DNA of 64,000 nucleotides from an uncultured Planktomarina sp. (GTDB taxonomy: Bacteria > Pseudomonadota > Alphaproteobacteria > Rhodobacterales > Rhodobacteraceae), in contig CAJJBP010000006.1 in assembly GCA_905182425.1 (NCBI GenBank), positions 61,142 through 125,141 of the forward strand, written 5' to 3'. The notes under the pieces were generated by a model. The model was given only the letters and a program-made list of their open reading frames with translations. It searched no databases and was not told the DNA's origin. The first letter of the stretch is position 1; the number at the start of each line of letters is the position of its first letter. Below are positions 62,401 through 64,000 of the stretch, piece by piece. The position numbers and the translations under genes are program-made.

Positions 62401-62668
62401 CGAAACACCTCGTGATGTTTTGCGACATCCTGCTGGGTTGGATGACACCCTTGAAAATCTACTATCGGTTGTGACTATTTCAGATTCTAAACCCCCAGCG
62501 CAAACGAAGGAGGTCGCCGATGATGTATTTAACAAGGTTGATGCCGTACTAACCCAGCTGGATGTTTTAGTTAATGGGGAGATCACCGATTTTAACAGCG
62601 TTATAGCCAATGCCAGTCCACCCACCATTAGTGGAAGTAGCATCGGTGCACTTAAAACTGGCTGGTAA
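59477..62668 (+). CDS. Large BNR/sortilin (VPS10)-like beta-propeller protein
   Basis: Repeated Asp-box-like motifs (GIWKTTDGGTFWE, MYKSTDAGRTWKHI, VYRSHNGGETWEQI, LFRSMDGGDTWTEV, LFKSKDSGKSWQLI); about 1060 aa; start placed at MSQLETM. Confidence 0.85.
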   Translation: MSQLETMVNSHALHWRCIGPARGGRVVAVAGDYVDPMTFYFGACAGGIWKTTDGGTFWECVSDGFLGSATIGALAVAPSDRNVIYAGTGETTIRIDVSFGDGMYKSTDAGRTWKHIGLKNTKQIGEIRVHPKDPNLIYVAAFGDAFGPNEDRGVYRSHNGGETWEQILFQSNEAGAIDLSMDPTNPRILFAATWQAHRKFWHLSSGGPGSALFRSMDGGDTWTEVSTHHGFAKGMLGKIGVSVSPAKQGRVYALVEGDENNTGLYVSNDYGLSWKLRCPNRDLIHRPWYYTHIFADPVQVDTVYVTNYQMWKSTDGGRHFKEITTPHGDNHDLWIDPTNTRRMIEGNDGGACVSYNGGDSWSSIYNQNTAQFYRMDIDNQYPYRVYATQQDNTSISVPSQAEWSMITYADSTLPGTGESGFIAVHPEDANIVYIGAVGSSPGGNGALQRYDHRTRQMKLINVWPEESTGLAPRDLKYRFAWTFPIIFSPHDSGTIYVGGNHVFRTRDEGMSWERISPDLSRNDIEKLDFSGGPLTSDSAGAEQYASCSSVVESIHRKGELWAATDDGLVHVSRDDGGNWENVTPDDMPEWAYIGNVEISVHDPDVIYLAATRFKLSDYRPYLFKSKDSGKSWQLISNSFPQDEITRVVRSDSQLAGLLFAGTETGIFVSLNDGTSWSRMAGKLPVVPIYDLKIKDSDLVVATHGRSFWILDDITPLRHATQATGHTSFFPPRETIRQKIHWSAGLFNGDGVDYSPAFGVPGASYMADLPDGTRERKYLDTGENPPNGAIFYYWLNEEATKLPISFQVLDIKGTIISECDGGDKNSIDNQKPLSKYGLNRFVWDLTETAPIRLDKSLKNQKYEPFSKGGNGPAGVVVKPGMYKVIMTVGTITKTQPLQVLKDPRIDTSDADFTEQHDLASSILDKLSELNIAVNRIRLMKQQLKNIYKIIPDQTPLADDLIAKLKAIEALLVDTKRETPRDVLRHPAGLDDTLENLLSVVTISDSKPPAQTKEVADDVFNKVDAVLTQLDVLVNGEITDFNSVIANASPPTISGSSIGALKTGW

Positions 62669-62701
62669 ACCCTGTGTTCAAACTAGCCCACAGACAATTT
62701 A

Positions 62702-63883
62702 ATGCTAAGACCCAAGATTGATCTTGCAAAGATTTTTGCGGCCGACTTCGTGCTGCGATTTTCTTATCAAATGGGAAAGTCGCCGCTATTACCGCTGTTT
62801 GCAGTAGCACTTGGAGCGGCAGAAATGTTAACTGGACTGATCGTCGCCGTATCAACATTTACAGGTGTCCTCCTAAAACCCTTGTTTGGAATGCTTTCAG
62901 ATAGGTCAGGCCGCCGGACTTGGCTGTTGATCTCATTAATTATTTTCTTGGTGACACCACTTTTGTATCAATTTATTTCAACACCAGAAGGATTGCTCGC
63001 ACTGAGGCTGTTTCACGGATTTGCAACAGCAATTTTTGGTCCAGTTTCACTAGCTTACGTCGCTGAAATAGCAGACGAAAACCGCGCAACAAGATTAGCC
63101 ATTTTTGGGATGGCCCGCGCACTTGCCTCTTTTGGTGCACCGTTGTGTGCGGGATTAGCTTTAACTTATTTCAAGCCAGAAAAAGTATTTGTATTGATTG
63201 GCTTCATGTCACTTGCTGCAGCAGCGCCACTTATAATGCTCCATGACCGTCAAGACTTGGCCACAAAACAAAAGAAAAACTTCATGAGCCATGCAATGGC
63301 CGCGATCAGGTTAAGTTTGCAGACAACCGGGATATGGCTTGCAGGGTTCCTCGAATTCTTAGTCTTTCTAATAACCTATGCGGTTAGAGCCTTTCTACCT
63401 CTTTTTATTATGTCCCAAGACGGCGGAACAGTTTTGCAAGCTGGGATTTTTTTCTCCATTCAGGAAGCTGTCCACATTATTTTTCGCCCCATCGGTGGGC
63501 AAGTGGCTGATAAGAAGGGCTATCGCGTTGCTCTTTTCTTGGGTTTGGCAATGCTGGCATCTGGATTAGTTATCTTGCCTTTAGTGCCAGGATTAATGAT
63601 CCTGTTGGCAGCTATTGTTTTAGGATTGGCCCAGGCAATGGTGTTACCAGGAAGCCTGGCGCTACTCGCAGCAGAAACGCAGGCTGGACATCGGGGCGTC
63701 GGCATGGGGTTTTATGGCGCCCTGCGTAATACAGGAAAGATTGGGGGCCCAGTAATAACTGGCGCCTTATTGACAGTATTTACCTTTTCATCAGTCTTTT
63801 ATTGCTATGCAGTACTATTGGCTTTTGTGGCGATAGCAGTTCTAGTGCGCCCAAAAGTATCATTTTCTCAATCCGTAAGCTAA
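62702..63883 (+). CDS. MFS transporter
   Basis: 12-TM-like pattern, GMLSDRSGRRTWLL loop 2-3 motif. Confidence 0.92.
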   Translation: MLRPKIDLAKIFAADFVLRFSYQMGKSPLLPLFAVALGAAEMLTGLIVAVSTFTGVLLKPLFGMLSDRSGRRTWLLISLIIFLVTPLLYQFISTPEGLLALRLFHGFATAIFGPVSLAYVAEIADENRATRLAIFGMARALASFGAPLCAGLALTYFKPEKVFVLIGFMSLAAAAPLIMLHDRQDLATKQKKNFMSHAMAAIRLSLQTTGIWLAGFLEFLVFLITYAVRAFLPLFIMSQDGGTVLQAGIFFSIQEAVHIIFRPIGGQVADKKGYRVALFLGLAMLASGLVILPLVPGLMILLAAIVLGLAQAMVLPGSLALLAAETQAGHRGVGMGFYGALRNTGKIGGPVITGALLTVFTFSSVFYCYAVLLAFVAIAVLVRPKVSFSQSVS

Positions 63884-64000
63884 ACACTGAATATACAGAT
63901 ACCATTATTTAAATTTTTAAAGGTAGTTGGTTCTTAAACCAACTGTAACTGTTTAAGTATTTTCTAAGTGCGCTACTGCTTAACAAATTTTTTAGAAACG

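Noticed and set aside
1-64000. CRISPR arrays, prophage, transposons, rRNA or tRNA genes, toxin-antitoxin or defence islands
   Set aside because: No repeat-spacer pattern, integrase, transposase, structural RNA signatures or recognised defence proteins seen in reading both strands.

Overview
Ordinary alphaproteobacterial chromosome. Protein families and gene order suggest a marine, Roseobacter-like Rhodobacterales lineage; this is inferred and no search was run. The window is densely coding and almost entirely housekeeping/core metabolism. Contents include D-amino-acid metabolism (D-amino-acid transaminase, DgcA-like, DgcN/DUF1611), malyl-CoA lyase, accA, plsC, argH-lysA, a PHB locus with a broken phaA beside intact phaB, ispB/ispE, ETF-QO, greA and molybdenum-cofactor genes (moeA-mobB-mobA-fdhD, moaB, moaE-moaD). 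Further along are an RND efflux pair, pyrB-pyrC-plsY, gshA, ubiA, an OmpA-family protein, pgsA-uvrC, an ABC-2 exporter, M20 peptidases with a double-domain peptide ABC ATPase, a large BNR/VPS10-like protein and an MFS transporter. I found no rRNA, tRNA, CRISPR array, prophage, transposase or toxin/defence island. No clearly new multi-gene system was evident. The items most worth a second look are: (i) the phaA pseudogene with two in-frame stops and a lost 3' end; (ii) a one-base frameshift in yqgE; (iii) several short ORFs missing from the supplied ORF track (pyrB/pyrC micro-membrane protein, zinc-ribbon microprotein, LptM-like lipoprotein, aa3 oxidase subunit IV); (iv) the D-amino-acid to L-Glu gene set; (v) a uracil-DNA glycosylase with an altered catalytic motif.
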